A stretch of DNA of 64,000 bases from Flavicella sp965243265 (GCA_965243265.1 CBDEUL010000002.1:1-64000); one strand, 5' to 3'. Counted from the stretch's first letter, positions 1 to 8,071 are shown. Numbers and translations: made by a program. Notes: a model not told the origin generated them from the sequence alone.

Positions 1-110
1 CCTTTATGACCTCTTGTGGCAGTTCCACCTTTACCAGACCCTTGACCTCTGGCAATTCTTTTTCCTTTCTTTACAGATCCAACTGCAGGTTGTAAGTTAC
101 TTAAACTCAT
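1..110 (-). CDS. rplO: 50S ribosomal protein L15, N-terminal part (cut by window edge)
   Basis: Only the first 36 codons are present; the gene runs off the left edge. The visible N-terminus begins MSLSNLQPAVGS and continues into the Gly/Arg/Lys-rich stretch (RGQGSGKGGTATRGHKG) typical of the L15 extension that threads into 23S rRNA. It lies 16 nt after rpmD, in the usual spc-operon position, and secY would be expected next outside the window. Confidence 0.95.
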   Translation of the reverse strand, partial: MSLSNLQPAVGSVKKGKRIARGQGSGKGGTATRGHK

Positions 111-126
111 TACGTGAATATGTTTA

Positions 127-306
127 TTAAGCTTCTTCTACAGAAACTAAGTGTTTAACTTTATTTACCATACCAAGTATCGTCGCTGTAGCTTCATGTT
201 CCACTACCTGATTCATCTTGCGTAATCCTAACGCTTGTAATGTTCTTTTTTGAGAACCTTCACGTTTGATTTGGCTTTTTACTTGTTTTACTTTAATTTT
301 TCCCAT
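127..306 (-). CDS. rpmD: 50S ribosomal protein L30
   Basis: A 59-codon gene beginning MGKIKVKQVKSQIKRE, with the L30 core 'LQALGLRKMNQVV' and a 'ATILGMVNKVKHLV' C-terminal helix. Length and position between S5 and L15 are typical for bacterial L30, a small protein at the base of the large subunit. It starts 11 nt after the rpsE stop codon, so it should be translated from the same mRNA. Confidence 0.96.
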   Translation of the reverse strand: MGKIKVKQVKSQIKREGSQKRTLQALGLRKMNQVVEHEATATILGMVNKVKHLVSVEEA

Positions 307-317
307 CGTATTCCGAT

Positions 318-842
318 TTATCCGTTAAATACTTTATCTAAAGAAATTCCTCTTTGTTTTGCTACTGTATGAGCACTACGCAATTGTAATAAAGCATCAA
401 AAGTTGCTTTTACCACATTGTGAGAGTTTGAAGATCCTTGAGATTTTGATAATACGTCATGTACTCCAACTGAATCAAGTACCGCACGTACAGCTCCACC
501 AGCAATAACTCCTGTACCATGTGATGCAGGCTTTAAAAATACTCTAGCTCCACCAAATTTACCTTTTTGTTCATGAGGTAAAGTAGCATTGATAATTGGA
601 ATTCTTACTAAGTTTTTCTTAGCGTCTTCGATTGCTTTTGCAATTGCAGATGCAACATCTTTAGATTTACCTAAACCGTGTCCTACAACTCCGTTTCCAT
701 CTCCTACAACAACAATTGCAGAAAATCCGAAAGCACGTCCACCTTTAGTAACTTTAGTAACTCTGTTTACACCTACTAAGTGATCAACTAGTTCTAACCC
801 ACTTGGCTTAACTCTTTCTACGTTTTTATATTTTTGATACAT
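318..842 (-). CDS. rpsE: 30S ribosomal protein S5
   Basis: 174 residues with the S5 N-terminal double-stranded RNA-binding fold (residues ~20-85, including 'RVTKVTKGGRAFGFSAIVVVGDG') and the C-terminal S5 domain ('PASHGTGVIAGGAVRAVLDSVGV'). S5 shapes the mRNA entry channel and contributes to decoding fidelity. The loop KVTKGGRAF, where spectinomycin-resistance substitutions fall in other bacteria, looks normal. It sits 9 nt after rplR. Confidence 0.98.
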   Translation of the reverse strand: MYQKYKNVERVKPSGLELVDHLVGVNRVTKVTKGGRAFGFSAIVVVGDGNGVVGHGLGKSKDVASAIAKAIEDAKKNLVRIPIINATLPHEQKGKFGGARVFLKPASHGTGVIAGGAVRAVLDSVGVHDVLSKSQGSSNSHNVVKATFDALLQLRSAHTVAKQRGISLDKVFNG

Positions 843-851
843 AATAAATTC

Positions 852-1205
852 TTAAAATTTTAAACCAGCTTCTCTAGCTGCTTCAGCCAATGCTTTAACT
901 CTACCGTGGTATAAAAAACCATTTCTATCAAAAGAAACTGTTTCTATTTTAGCTGCAATTGCTTTTTCTGCAATTACTTTCCCTACTGCAGTAGCTACTT
1001 CAGATTTTGATCCTTTTGCGTCAACTCCTTTATCTCTAGATGATACAGAAACGATTGTGCTTCCTGCTACGTCATCAACTAGTTGAGCATAAATTTCTTT
1101 GTTACTTCTAAAAACAGATAATCTTGGTCTTTCAGCTGTTCCTGAAACAACCTTTCTGATTCTAGACTTAATTCTTTGTCTTCTTTCAAGCTTTGATAAT
1201 GCCAT
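852..1205 (-). CDS. rplR: 50S ribosomal protein L18
   Basis: 117 residues, the usual bacterial length. It has the basic N-terminus (KLERRQRIKSRIRK), the 'RPRLSVFRSNKEIYAQLVDD' core and the C-terminal 'FDRNGFLYHGRVKALAEAAREAGL' motif that contacts 5S rRNA. With L5 it assembles 5S rRNA into the central protuberance. It lies between rplF and rpsE with short spacers, as in the conserved spc order. Confidence 0.98.
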   Translation of the reverse strand: MALSKLERRQRIKSRIRKVVSGTAERPRLSVFRSNKEIYAQLVDDVAGSTIVSVSSRDKGVDAKGSKSEVATAVGKVIAEKAIAAKIETVSFDRNGFLYHGRVKALAEAAREAGLKF

Positions 1206-1216
1206 AATACTATTAA

Positions 1217-1762
1217 TTATGCAGATTTACCTGCTTTTCTTCTTAATTCTTCTCCTACAAACTTAACTCCTTTTCCTTTGTACGGCTCTGGTCTTCTAAA
1301 TCCACGAATTTTCGCAGCTACTTGACCTACCAATTGCTTATCAAAAGAAGTTAATTTAACGATTGGGTTCTTCCCTTTTTCAGAAATTGTTTCTATTTTA
1401 ACTTCTGGAGCTACATCTATCACAATATTATGAGAGAATCCTAACGCTAAATCTAATTTTTGTCCTTGATTTGAAGCTCTATATCCAACACCTACTAACT
1501 CTAACTCTTTAGTAAATCCTTTAGACACTCCTTCAATCATATTACTAACTAAAGCTCTAAACAACCCGTGTTGAGCTCTATCAGCTTTACTATCAGATGG
1601 TCTTGCTAAAACTAACTGACCTTCTTCTTCTTTAATTGTAATACCTCCACTAATTTCTTGAGATAATTCACCTAGCTTTCCTTTTACAGTAACTACGTTA
1701 TCTTTGATAGTAACGGTAACACCTTCTGCTATTGCTACGGGGCTTTTTCCTATTCTTGACAT
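1217..1762 (-). CDS. rplF: 50S ribosomal protein L6
   Basis: 181 residues holding two copies of the L6 alpha/beta fold (about 1-80 and 82-170). The signature 'KGKGVKFVGEELRRKAGKSA' at the C-terminus binds 23S rRNA near the sarcin-ricin loop and the factor-binding site. The start MSRIGKSPV matches the family N-terminus. It is 17 nt after rpsH. Confidence 0.98.
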   Translation of the reverse strand: MSRIGKSPVAIAEGVTVTIKDNVVTVKGKLGELSQEISGGITIKEEEGQLVLARPSDSKADRAQHGLFRALVSNMIEGVSKGFTKELELVGVGYRASNQGQKLDLALGFSHNIVIDVAPEVKIETISEKGKNPIVKLTSFDKQLVGQVAAKIRGFRRPEPYKGKGVKFVGEELRRKAGKSA

Positions 1763-1779
1763 AATACTATCTCTTTAAA

Positions 1780-2178
1780 TTAATGAACGTAACATAATAC
1801 TTCGCCTCCAACATTTTCTTGACGTGCTTTCTTATCAGTCATCACACCTTTAGAAGTTGAAACGATAGCAATACCTAAACCATTTAAAACACGTGGCATT
1901 TCAGATGCACTTACGTATTTTCTAAGTCCTGGCGTACTTATACGTTCTAGTTTTTTAATTACTGATTCTTTTGAATCTGCGTCATATTTTAAGGCTATCT
2001 TAATAGTTCCTTGAACTTTATCGTCCTCGAACTTATAGCTTAAAATGTAACCTTGTTCAAACAAGATCTTAGTCATATTCTTCTTCAGGTTTGAAGCTGG
2101 AATTTCTACGACTCTGTGTCCTGTTGCTGCAGCATTTCTTATCCTTGTAAGATAATCTGCAATTGGATCTGTGTACAT
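1780..2178 (-). CDS. rpsH: 30S ribosomal protein S8
   Basis: 132 residues starting MYTDPIADYLTRIRNA. The C-terminal rRNA-binding motif 'ISTSKGVMTDKKARQENVGGEVLCYVH' is complete. S8 binds helix 21 of 16S rRNA early in assembly and in other bacteria represses its own operon. Here it is the first gene after a terminator and a new promoter (2323-2420), so it probably heads its own transcript, rpsH-rplF-rplR-rpsE-rpmD-rplO. That is unusual for an otherwise standard spc cluster. Confidence 0.98.
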   Translation of the reverse strand: MYTDPIADYLTRIRNAAATGHRVVEIPASNLKKNMTKILFEQGYILSYKFEDDKVQGTIKIALKYDADSKESVIKKLERISTPGLRKYVSASEMPRVLNGLGIAIVSTSKGVMTDKKARQENVGGEVLCYVH

Positions 2179-2322
2179 ATTTACTAATTTGCGGTTTTGG
2201 TATTAGACCCTACTATAGGATAAAACCTGAAACCAATTTATATTCATTTTTATTACTAAAAACACCTTATAAAAAGGCATAATTAACGCTTATTTAGTCA
2301 TATAACGACAAATAAGGGCTTG

Positions 2323-2351
2323 CAAAGATACAAATAATTGCATAACATCAA
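2323..2351 (-). promoter_or_regulatory. Promoter for the rpsH half of the spc cluster
   Basis: On the minus strand TTG (2349-2351), an 18-nt spacer and TATCTTTG (2323-2330) match the Bacteroidota housekeeping promoter TTG-N17-23-TAnnTTTG. Transcription would start near 2316 and give a leader of about 140 nt before rpsH. The site lies directly downstream of the rpsN terminator, so rpsH-rplO can be expressed independently. Confidence 0.72.
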
Positions 2352-2370
2352 CGATATTATGCAATTATTT
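2332..2370. repeat. 14-bp perfect inverted repeat around the -33 box
   Basis: Arms 2332-2345 and 2357-2370 (AAATAATTGCATAA and its exact complement) are separated by 11 nt. The -33 TTG of the rpsH promoter lies in the loop and one arm fills the -33/-7 spacer. It could be an operator for a dimeric regulator or a hairpin in read-through RNA; there is no T-run to make it a terminator. Confidence 0.7.
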
Positions 2371-2382
2371 ATTCTTGGGTAT

Positions 2383-2420
2383 AAAAAAAGAACTCTATTT
2401 CCGAAAAAATAAAGTTCTTT
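2383..2420 (-). terminator. Intrinsic terminator after rpsN
   Basis: Read on the minus strand, 2420-2387 forms a 14-bp stem (outer 8 bp AAAGAACT/AGTTCTTT, one U-G pair) with a 6-nt loop, followed by a T-run at 2389-2383. It lies 20 nt past the rpsN stop codon and should end the rplC-rpsN transcript. Confidence 0.8.
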
Positions 2421-2439
2421 TTAATATAGTTTTAGAAGC

Positions 2440-2709
2440 TTACCAACTAGCTTTTCTTACTCCTGGTATCAAACCTTGGTTTGCCATTTCACGGAAAGTC
2501 ACACGAGAAATTCCGAACTGACGCATATAACCTTTAGGTCTTCCTGTTAATTTACAACGGTTGTGTAAACGAATAGGAGAAGCATTTTTAGGTAACTTTT
2601 GTAACGCTTCGTAATCTCCAGCTTCTTTTAAAGCTTTTCTTTTCTCAGCATATTTAGCTACTGTTTTTTCTCTTTTAACCTCACGGGCTTTCATTGATTC
2701 TTTAGCCAT
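2440..2709 (-). CDS. rpsN: 30S ribosomal protein S14
   Basis: 89 residues, the long zinc-independent form: the CxxC...CxxC cysteines of the short form are absent and the N-terminal helix (MAKESMKAREVKREKTVAKY) is present. The family motif 'RCKLTGRPKGYMRQFGISRVTFREMANQGLIPGVRKASW' is complete. S14 joins the 30S head late in assembly. It follows rplE by 3 nt and is the last gene before the terminator at 2383-2420. Confidence 0.98.
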   Translation of the reverse strand: MAKESMKAREVKREKTVAKYAEKRKALKEAGDYEALQKLPKNASPIRLHNRCKLTGRPKGYMRQFGISRVTFREMANQGLIPGVRKASW

Positions 2710-2712
2710 GTC

Positions 2713-3267
2713 TTAGTTCTTTTTAAATGGTAAACCTAATTCTCCTAATAATGATTTAGCTTCTTTATCAGTAGATGCTGTAGTTACAAAAGTAATATCC
2801 ATTCCACCAATTTTATTCACTTTATCAATATTTATCTCTGGAAAGATAATTTGCTCAGTAATACCTAAGTTGTAATTTCCTCTTCCATCAAAACCAGTAG
2901 CTTTGATTCCGTTGAAATCTCTAACACGCGGTAAAGAAGCTGTAATAAGTCTATCTAAAAATTCATACATTTTAGTTCCTCTCAATGTTACTTTAGCCCC
3001 AATTGGCATTCCTTTACGTAACTTAAAAGTTGCAATATCTTTTTTAGATATAGTAGAAACTGCTTTTTGTCCAGAAATAGTTGTTAACTCTTCAAGAGCA
3101 TAGTCAATCAATTTCTTGTCAGCAATAGCAGCACCTACACCTTTACTTATAACAATCTTTTCTAATTTAGGCACCTGCATTACATTAGCATATCCATACT
3201 CTTCTGTAAGAGCAGATATGATTCTATTTGTGTAATCCTCTTTTAGTCTTGGTATATAAGTCATCAT
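2713..3267 (-). CDS. rplE: 50S ribosomal protein L5
   Basis: 184 residues with the L5 core 'VPKLEKIVISKGVGAA', 'RGTKMYEFLDRLITASLPRVRDF' and 'NYNLGITEQIIFPEI'. L5 contacts 5S rRNA and the P-site tRNA elbow. The first ATG overlaps the rplX stop by one base (TAATG), which favours translational coupling; a second ATG follows immediately. Confidence 0.98.
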   Translation of the reverse strand: MMTYIPRLKEDYTNRIISALTEEYGYANVMQVPKLEKIVISKGVGAAIADKKLIDYALEELTTISGQKAVSTISKKDIATFKLRKGMPIGAKVTLRGTKMYEFLDRLITASLPRVRDFNGIKATGFDGRGNYNLGITEQIIFPEINIDKVNKIGGMDITFVTTASTDKEAKSLLGELGLPFKKN

Positions 3268-3575
3268 TATATAGCTTTATCTGATTTTTTAGAAAAACGT
3301 ACCTTCTTTCCATCTTCTAATCTGTAACCTACTCTCGTAGTATTACCGTCTTCTAACAACATTAGATTAGAAACATCTAAAGAAGCTTCTTTCTTTACAA
3401 TTCCTCCTTGAGGATTTTGAGCACTTGGTTTCGTATGTTTAGACACCATGTTTACTCCTTCTACAATTGCTCTGTTTTTTTCAATAAAAACCTTTACAAT
3501 TTTCCCTTCTTTTCCTTTTTGATCACCAGCAACAACACGTACTGTATCCCCTGTTTTTAATTTTAGCTTTGCCAT
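3267..3575 (-). CDS. rplX: 50S ribosomal protein L24
   Basis: 102 residues with an N-terminal KOW motif (GDTVRVVAGDQKGKEGKIVKV, ~9-29) followed by the L24 signature 'VEGVNMVSKHTKPSAQNPQGGIVKKEA'. L24 starts 50S assembly by binding the 5' domain of 23S rRNA. It overlaps rplE by one base and follows rplN by 11 nt. Confidence 0.98.
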   Translation of the reverse strand: MAKLKLKTGDTVRVVAGDQKGKEGKIVKVFIEKNRAIVEGVNMVSKHTKPSAQNPQGGIVKKEASLDVSNLMLLEDGNTTRVGYRLEDGKKVRFSKKSDKAI

Positions 3576-3586
3576 TTTTTATAATT

Positions 3587-3955
3587 TTAAAGCACTTCAG
3601 GTGCTAATGATACAATTTTCATGAATTGTTTATCACGAAGTTCTCTGGCAACAGGTCCGAATACACGAGTACCTGTCATCTCTTCAGATGCATTTAATAA
3701 AACACATGCATTGTCATCGAATCTAATATAAGATCCGTCTTTACGTCTAATCTCTTTTTTAGTACGTACAACAACTGCTCTATGAACTTGCCCTTTTTTT
3801 GCAGTACCATTAGGAGTTGCACTCTTTACAGAAACAACTATTTTATCTCCGATAGATGCATAACGCTTTTTTGTTCCTCCTAAAACGCGAATTACTAAAA
3901 CTTCTTTCGCTCCGGTATTATCTGCTACTTTTAATCTTGATTCAGTCTGTAACAT
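3587..3955 (-). CDS. rplN: 50S ribosomal protein L14
   Basis: 122 residues, the standard length. It begins MLQTESRLKVADNTGAKE and carries the L14 signature 'RKDGSYIRFDDNACVLLN' and 'GTRVFGPVARELRDKQFMKIVSLAPEVL'. L14 lies at the intersubunit face, where RsfS silencing factor binds in other bacteria. It is separated from rpsQ by a single base. Confidence 0.98.
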   Translation of the reverse strand: MLQTESRLKVADNTGAKEVLVIRVLGGTKKRYASIGDKIVVSVKSATPNGTAKKGQVHRAVVVRTKKEIRRKDGSYIRFDDNACVLLNASEEMTGTRVFGPVARELRDKQFMKIVSLAPEVL

Positions 3956-3956
3956 A

Positions 3957-4214
3957 TTATTTCGCTCTTTCTAGGATTTCTACTAATCTCCAACGCTTAG
4001 ATTTACTTAAAGGTCTTGTTTCCATGATCTTTACAGTATCTCCAACGTTGCAATCGTTCAATTCATCATGTGCAACGTACTTTTTCGTTTTTAAAACGAA
4101 CTTTCCGTACATTGGGTGCTTCACTTTTTTAACTTCTGCAACAACAATAGATTTCTCCATTTTGTTACTAGATACAACACCTATTCTTTCTTTTCTAAGA
4201 TTTCTTTTTTCCAT
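3957..4214 (-). CDS. rpsQ: 30S ribosomal protein S17
   Basis: 85 residues, OB-fold. The motifs 'KERIGVVSSNKMEKSIVVAEVKKVKHPMYGK' and 'CNVGDTVKIMETRPLSKSKRWRLVEIL' are the S17 family signature. It is a primary 16S rRNA binder in the 30S body. It lies between rpmC (13-nt spacer) and rplN. Confidence 0.98.
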   Translation of the reverse strand: MEKRNLRKERIGVVSSNKMEKSIVVAEVKKVKHPMYGKFVLKTKKYVAHDELNDCNVGDTVKIMETRPLSKSKRWRLVEILERAK

Positions 4215-4227
4215 CTTTTCTTACTGA

Positions 4228-4422
4228 TTACTGTTGTAATTCTCTTTTAGTTAATTCTGTAGCAATTCTTGCAACAGTTTTTCTAATAGCTCTTAATTGC
4301 AAAGGCGTTTCCAACGGTGAAATTGCGTGAGCCATTTTAAGATCAGTATAGTTTTTCTTGAATCCTGCTAGTTTTTCTTGTAACTCAGCAACTGATAATT
4401 CTTTAATTTCTGATTGTTTCAT
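4228..4422 (-). CDS. rpmC: 50S ribosomal protein L29
   Basis: 64 residues forming the two-helix L29 hairpin: 'MKQSEIKELSVAELQEKLAGFKKNYTDLKM' and 'TPLQLRAIRKTVARIATELTKREL'. With L23 it surrounds the polypeptide exit site, where trigger factor and SRP dock. It is 11 nt after rplP. Confidence 0.97.
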   Translation of the reverse strand: MKQSEIKELSVAELQEKLAGFKKNYTDLKMAHAISPLETPLQLRAIRKTVARIATELTKRELQQ

Positions 4423-4433
4423 TGTTTTATCAA

Positions 4434-4862
4434 TTAAGCGTTATCAAAATCTCTAGCGATTACAAACTTCGTTTGAACTGGAAGTTTTTGTGCTGCTAAA
4501 CGTAATGCTTCTTTTGCAACTTCAAAAGGAACTCCTCCTACTTCAAATAAGATTCTTCCTGGTTTTACAACTGCAACGAAATATTCTGGAGAACCTTTAC
4601 CTTTACCCATACGTACTTCTAAAGGCTTTTTAGTAATAGGCTTGTCTGGAAATATTTTAATCCATAACTGCCCTTCTCTTTTCATATGACGTGTTGCCGC
4701 AATACGAGCTGCCTCAATTTGACGAGATGTAAGTAGGTCTTGCTCTAAAGATTTGATTCCAAACATTCCATTAGAAAGTTGGTGTCCTCTTTGAGAGTTC
4801 CCCTTCATATTGCCCTTCGCTTTCTGTACCTTACGGTATTTTACTCTTTTTGGCTGTAACAT
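4434..4862 (-). CDS. rplP: 50S ribosomal protein L16
   Basis: 142 residues with the family start MLQPKRVKYRK. The motifs 'IEAARIAATRHMKREGQLWIKIFPDKPITKKPLEVRMGKGKGSPEYFVAVVKPGRILFEVGGV' run continuously. L16 organises the A site of the large subunit and is needed for late 50S maturation. It follows rpsC by 10 nt. Confidence 0.98.
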   Translation of the reverse strand: MLQPKRVKYRKVQKAKGNMKGNSQRGHQLSNGMFGIKSLEQDLLTSRQIEAARIAATRHMKREGQLWIKIFPDKPITKKPLEVRMGKGKGSPEYFVAVVKPGRILFEVGGVPFEVAKEALRLAAQKLPVQTKFVIARDFDNA

Positions 4863-4872
4863 TTCTTAAGTT

Positions 4873-5589
4873 TTATTTTCTTTTACGAGGTTGTTGTTTT
4901 TTAGAATTTCCACCTTTACCAGCTTGTTTCTTAGACAAACCTACTAATGGAGATAATTCTCTTTTTCCATAAACCTCACCTTTCATAATCCACACTTTTA
5001 CACCTAATCTTCCATAAGTTGTATGTGCTTCTACTAGTGCATAATCAATATCTGCTCTGAAAGTTGAAAGAGGAATTCTACCTTCTTTAAAGTGCTCTGA
5101 ACGTGCCATCTCTGCTCCATTTAAACGTCCTGAAATCTCAACTTTGATTCCTTCAGCGTTCATTCTAATTGCAGCAGCAATAGCCATTTTAATAGCTCTT
5201 TTGTAAGAGATTCTATTTTCGATTTGACGTGCAATACTAGAAGCGACTAAAGTAGCATCTAATTCTGGACGTTTAATCTCAAAAATATTGATCTGAACTT
5301 CATTTCCAGTAATCTTTTTAAGCTCTTCTTTTAACTTGTCTACCTCTTGTCCTCCTTTACCAATGATAATTCCTGGTCTAGCAGTAGTGATAGTAACGGT
5401 TACAAGTTTAAGTGTACGCTCAATAATAACTCTAGAAACACTAGCTTTAAATAATCTAGCACGAACGTACTTTCTTATTTTGTTATCTTCAGCTAATTTA
5501 TCTCCGTAGTTTTTTCCTCCATACCAGTTAGATTCCCATCCTCTGATAATTCCTAAACGATTTCCAATTGGATTTGTTTTTTGTCCCAT
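4873..5589 (-). CDS. rpsC: 30S ribosomal protein S3
   Basis: 238 residues. The type-II KH domain (~40-110) carries the GxxG loop in 'GIIIGKGGQEVDKLKEEL'. The C-terminal S3 domain includes 'GAEMARSEHFKEGRIPLSTFRADIDYALVEAHTTYGRLGVKVWIMKGE'. A Lys/Arg/Gln-rich tail of about 20 residues ends the protein. S3 forms part of the mRNA entry tunnel and its helicase activity. It is 12 nt after rplV. Confidence 0.98.
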   Translation of the reverse strand: MGQKTNPIGNRLGIIRGWESNWYGGKNYGDKLAEDNKIRKYVRARLFKASVSRVIIERTLKLVTVTITTARPGIIIGKGGQEVDKLKEELKKITGNEVQINIFEIKRPELDATLVASSIARQIENRISYKRAIKMAIAAAIRMNAEGIKVEISGRLNGAEMARSEHFKEGRIPLSTFRADIDYALVEAHTTYGRLGVKVWIMKGEVYGKRELSPLVGLSKKQAGKGGNSKKQQPRKRK

Positions 5590-5601
5590 TTCTACTTACG
5601 A

Positions 5602-6009
5602 TTAATTGCTTACGTTATTCTTATTACCCAACACGATTGTTACATGATTAGAACGTTTTCTAATTCTATGTGCACGACCTTGAGGTGCTGGTCTTAATCT
5701 TTTTAACATTCCTGCGCTATCAACACAGATTTCTTTTACAAATAGTCCAGCCTCTTCAATACTAGCGTCTTCATTCTTTGCTTGCCAGTTAGCGATAGCT
5801 GAAAGCAATAATTTCTCAACGTTAATTGAAGCTTCTTTTGAACTAAATTTCAAGATTTGTAAAGCTTTTTCAACCTCTACTCCTCTTACTAGATCTGCCA
5901 CCAAACGCATTTTTCTTGGTGATGTAGGACAGTTAGTCAACTTTGCAAAAGCTAAAGATTTCTTAGCTTCTTTACGTTGGTCTGCCATATTTTTCTTACG
6001 AACTCCCAT
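5602..6009 (-). CDS. rplV: 50S ribosomal protein L22
   Basis: 135 residues. The N-terminus MGVRKKNMADQRKEAKK is an extension relative to E. coli L22 (110 residues); related flavobacterial proteins, as far as I know them, begin the same way. The core 'CPTSPRKMRLVADLVRG' and the beta-hairpin 'AGMLKRLRPAPQGRAHRIRKRSNHVTIVL' that lines the exit tunnel are intact, with no insertion or deletion at the macrolide-contact tip. An ATG at codon 8 is a less likely start. Confidence 0.97.
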   Translation of the reverse strand: MGVRKKNMADQRKEAKKSLAFAKLTNCPTSPRKMRLVADLVRGVEVEKALQILKFSSKEASINVEKLLLSAIANWQAKNEDASIEEAGLFVKEICVDSAGMLKRLRPAPQGRAHRIRKRSNHVTIVLGNKNNVSN

Positions 6010-6014
6010 ACCTA

Positions 6015-6296
6015 CTATTTTTTACCTTTATTTTTTCTATCTGCACCATGTCCTCTAAATGAACGTGTTGGTGAGAATTCTCCTAATTTATGACCTACCA
6101 TATTTTCAGTTACGTAAACTGGTACAAATGATCTACCGTTATGTACTCCTATAGTTTGACCAACAAAATCAGGTGTGATCATTGTTGCTCTTGACCAAGT
6201 CTTAATTACCGACTTACTATCTGCTGCAACATTAGCTAAAACTTTTTTCTCAAGTTTATGAAATACGTAAGGTCCTTTTTTTAATGAACGTGCCAT
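6015..6296 (-). CDS. rpsS: 30S ribosomal protein S19
   Basis: 93 residues. It begins MARSLKKGPYVFHKLEKKV and contains the signature 'VGQTIGVHNGRSFVPVYVTENMVGHKLGEFSPTRSFRGHG'. S19 pairs with S13 in the 30S head and touches the A-site tRNA. Spacers of 6 nt (from rplB) and 5 nt (to rplV) fit the compact S10 arrangement. Confidence 0.98.
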   Translation of the reverse strand: MARSLKKGPYVFHKLEKKVLANVAADSKSVIKTWSRATMITPDFVGQTIGVHNGRSFVPVYVTENMVGHKLGEFSPTRSFRGHGADRKNKGKK

Positions 6297-6302
6297 ATCT
6301 AA

Positions 6303-7124
6303 TTATTTTTTTCTACGTTCTATAATATACTTATTACTCGCTTTGGTCTTAGACCTTGTCTTGAATCCTTTTGCTGGGATACCATTTTTAGATCTAGGAT
6401 GTCCTCCTGAAGATTTACCTTCACCACCACCCATTGGATGATCAACCGGGTTCATAACCACTGGTCTAGTTCTAGGTCTTCTTCCTAACCATCTACTTCT
6501 ACCTGCTTTACCAGATACAAGTAATTGATGATCTGAGTTAGATACTACTCCGATAGTAGCAACACACGCAGCAAGAATTAATCTTGTTTCACCTGACGGC
6601 ATCTTAACAGTAACATATTTACCGTCTTTTGCCATTAATTGAGCAAATGATCCAGCACTACGAGCCATTACTGCTCCTTGCCCTGGTCTTAACTCAATAC
6701 AACAAATAGTAGTACCTAAAGGCATTGCAGATAAAGGCATTGCATTTCCAACCTCAGGAGCAACTTCTGAACCTGATTCGATTTTTTGCCCTACTTGTAA
6801 CCCTCCTTGTGCAATCACATATCTTTTTTCACCATCAGCATATTCTACTAATGCGATAAAAGCTGTTCTGTTTGGATCGTACTCTATTGTTTTTACTTCA
6901 GCAGCACCTGCTTTATCTCTCTTAAAATCGATAATACGGTACTTTTTCTTATGACCACCTCCTAAGAATTTCATGGTCATACGTCCACTGTTGTTTCGAC
7001 CTCCAGATCTTTTTTTCGGAGCAAGTAAACTTTTCTCCGGCTTATCAGTAGTTATGGCGTCGAACCCATTTACTACTCTAAAACGCTGACCTGGTGTTAT
7101 TGGTTTTAATTTTCTAACTGACAT
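6303..7124 (-). CDS. rplB: 50S ribosomal protein L2
   Basis: 273 residues, standard length. The RNA-binding OB/SH3 pair occupies about 40-200. The C-terminal loop 'NPVDHPMGGGEGKSSGGHPRSKNG' holds the conserved histidine implicated in peptidyl-transferase-centre function and subunit association. It follows rplW by 17 nt. Confidence 0.98.
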   Translation of the reverse strand: MSVRKLKPITPGQRFRVVNGFDAITTDKPEKSLLAPKKRSGGRNNSGRMTMKFLGGGHKKKYRIIDFKRDKAGAAEVKTIEYDPNRTAFIALVEYADGEKRYVIAQGGLQVGQKIESGSEVAPEVGNAMPLSAMPLGTTICCIELRPGQGAVMARSAGSFAQLMAKDGKYVTVKMPSGETRLILAACVATIGVVSNSDHQLLVSGKAGRSRWLGRRPRTRPVVMNPVDHPMGGGEGKSSGGHPRSKNGIPAKGFKTRSKTKASNKYIIERRKK

Positions 7125-7141
7125 TTTCGTTATTTATCTTA

Positions 7142-7432
7142 TTAGATATTGTTATAAAAATCAATTGCCTCACCATCTGACAATTGAACAATTGCTTTTT
7201 TGTATTGACCTGTCATTCCAGAAACAACACCTTTTTTGGTAAATTTTGTTGTTCTTGATACTGGATAAACCATTGTTCTTACTTTCTCTACTGATACTCC
7301 GTAAGTAGCTTCAACAGCTTTTTTGATCTCTACCTTGTTTGCTCCAAGAGCTACAACAAATGTATAACGGTTTAATAACTCGCTATCGTTTGTCGCTTTT
7401 TCCGTGATAATAGGTTTAATTAAAATACTCAT
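7142..7432 (-). CDS. rplW: 50S ribosomal protein L23
   Basis: 96 residues. It opens with 'ILIKPIITEKATNDSELLNRYTFVVALGANKVEIKKAVEATYGVSVEKVRTM', the L23 signature region, and has a shortened internal loop. L23 is the main docking site for trigger factor at the tunnel exit. It is 9 nt after rplD. Confidence 0.97.
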   Translation of the reverse strand: MSILIKPIITEKATNDSELLNRYTFVVALGANKVEIKKAVEATYGVSVEKVRTMVYPVSRTTKFTKKGVVSGMTGQYKKAIVQLSDGEAIDFYNNI

Positions 7433-7441
7433 TGTCGTGAC

Positions 7442-8071
7442 CTATTTACTTAAATTAGATTCAATTCCTTCTAAAGCTCCTTCTAAAAGAACTACTTTAC
7501 CTGCATTTAAAACACCGTAAGTACTCAACTCAGAACCAGTAATAACACTTGTTTTCTTCAAGTTACGTGACGACAAATACACATTGTTATTTGAGTTACC
7601 TAATACGAAAAGAGATTTTTGGTTATCTAATCCTAAAGCTTTTAATACATTCACAAAGTTTTTAGTCTTTGCTGTTTCAAAGTTAAAGTCCTCAAGAACA
7701 ACTACATTTTGCTCTTTTACTTGAGTACTTAAAGCAGATCTACGTGCTAAACGCTTTAAATTTTTGTTTAATTTAAAAGAGTAAGATCTTGGTCTTGGTC
7801 CAAAAACACGACCTCCACCTCTAAAAACAGGAGACTTGATAGATCCTGCACGTGCAGTACCTGTTCCTTTTTGTTTTTTAATCTTTCTTGTACTTCCCGC
7901 AATATCAGCTCTTTCTTTAGCTTTATGCGTTCCTTGTCTTTTATTAGCCAAGTATTGCTTTACATCTAAATAGATAGCATGTTCATTTGGCTCTAAAGCA
8001 AATATAGCATCAGAAAGCTCTACTTGTCTTCCTGTGTCTTTTCCTGTAATATCTAAAACTGCTACTTTCAT
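7442..8071 (-). CDS. rplD: 50S ribosomal protein L4
   Basis: 209 residues. The tunnel-lining basic loop is complete ('KKQKGTGTARAGSIKSPVFRGGGRVFGPRPRSYSFKLNKNLKRLARRSAL'), followed by the globular C-terminal domain. In E. coli L4 also represses the S10 operon through its leader; the structured leader at 8689-8892 makes a comparable role possible here but unproven. Its ATG overlaps the rplC stop by one base. Confidence 0.98.
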   Translation of the reverse strand: MKVAVLDITGKDTGRQVELSDAIFALEPNEHAIYLDVKQYLANKRQGTHKAKERADIAGSTRKIKKQKGTGTARAGSIKSPVFRGGGRVFGPRPRSYSFKLNKNLKRLARRSALSTQVKEQNVVVLEDFNFETAKTKNFVNVLKALGLDNQKSLFVLGNSNNNVYLSSRNLKKTSVITGSELSTYGVLNAGKVVLLEGALEGIESNLSK

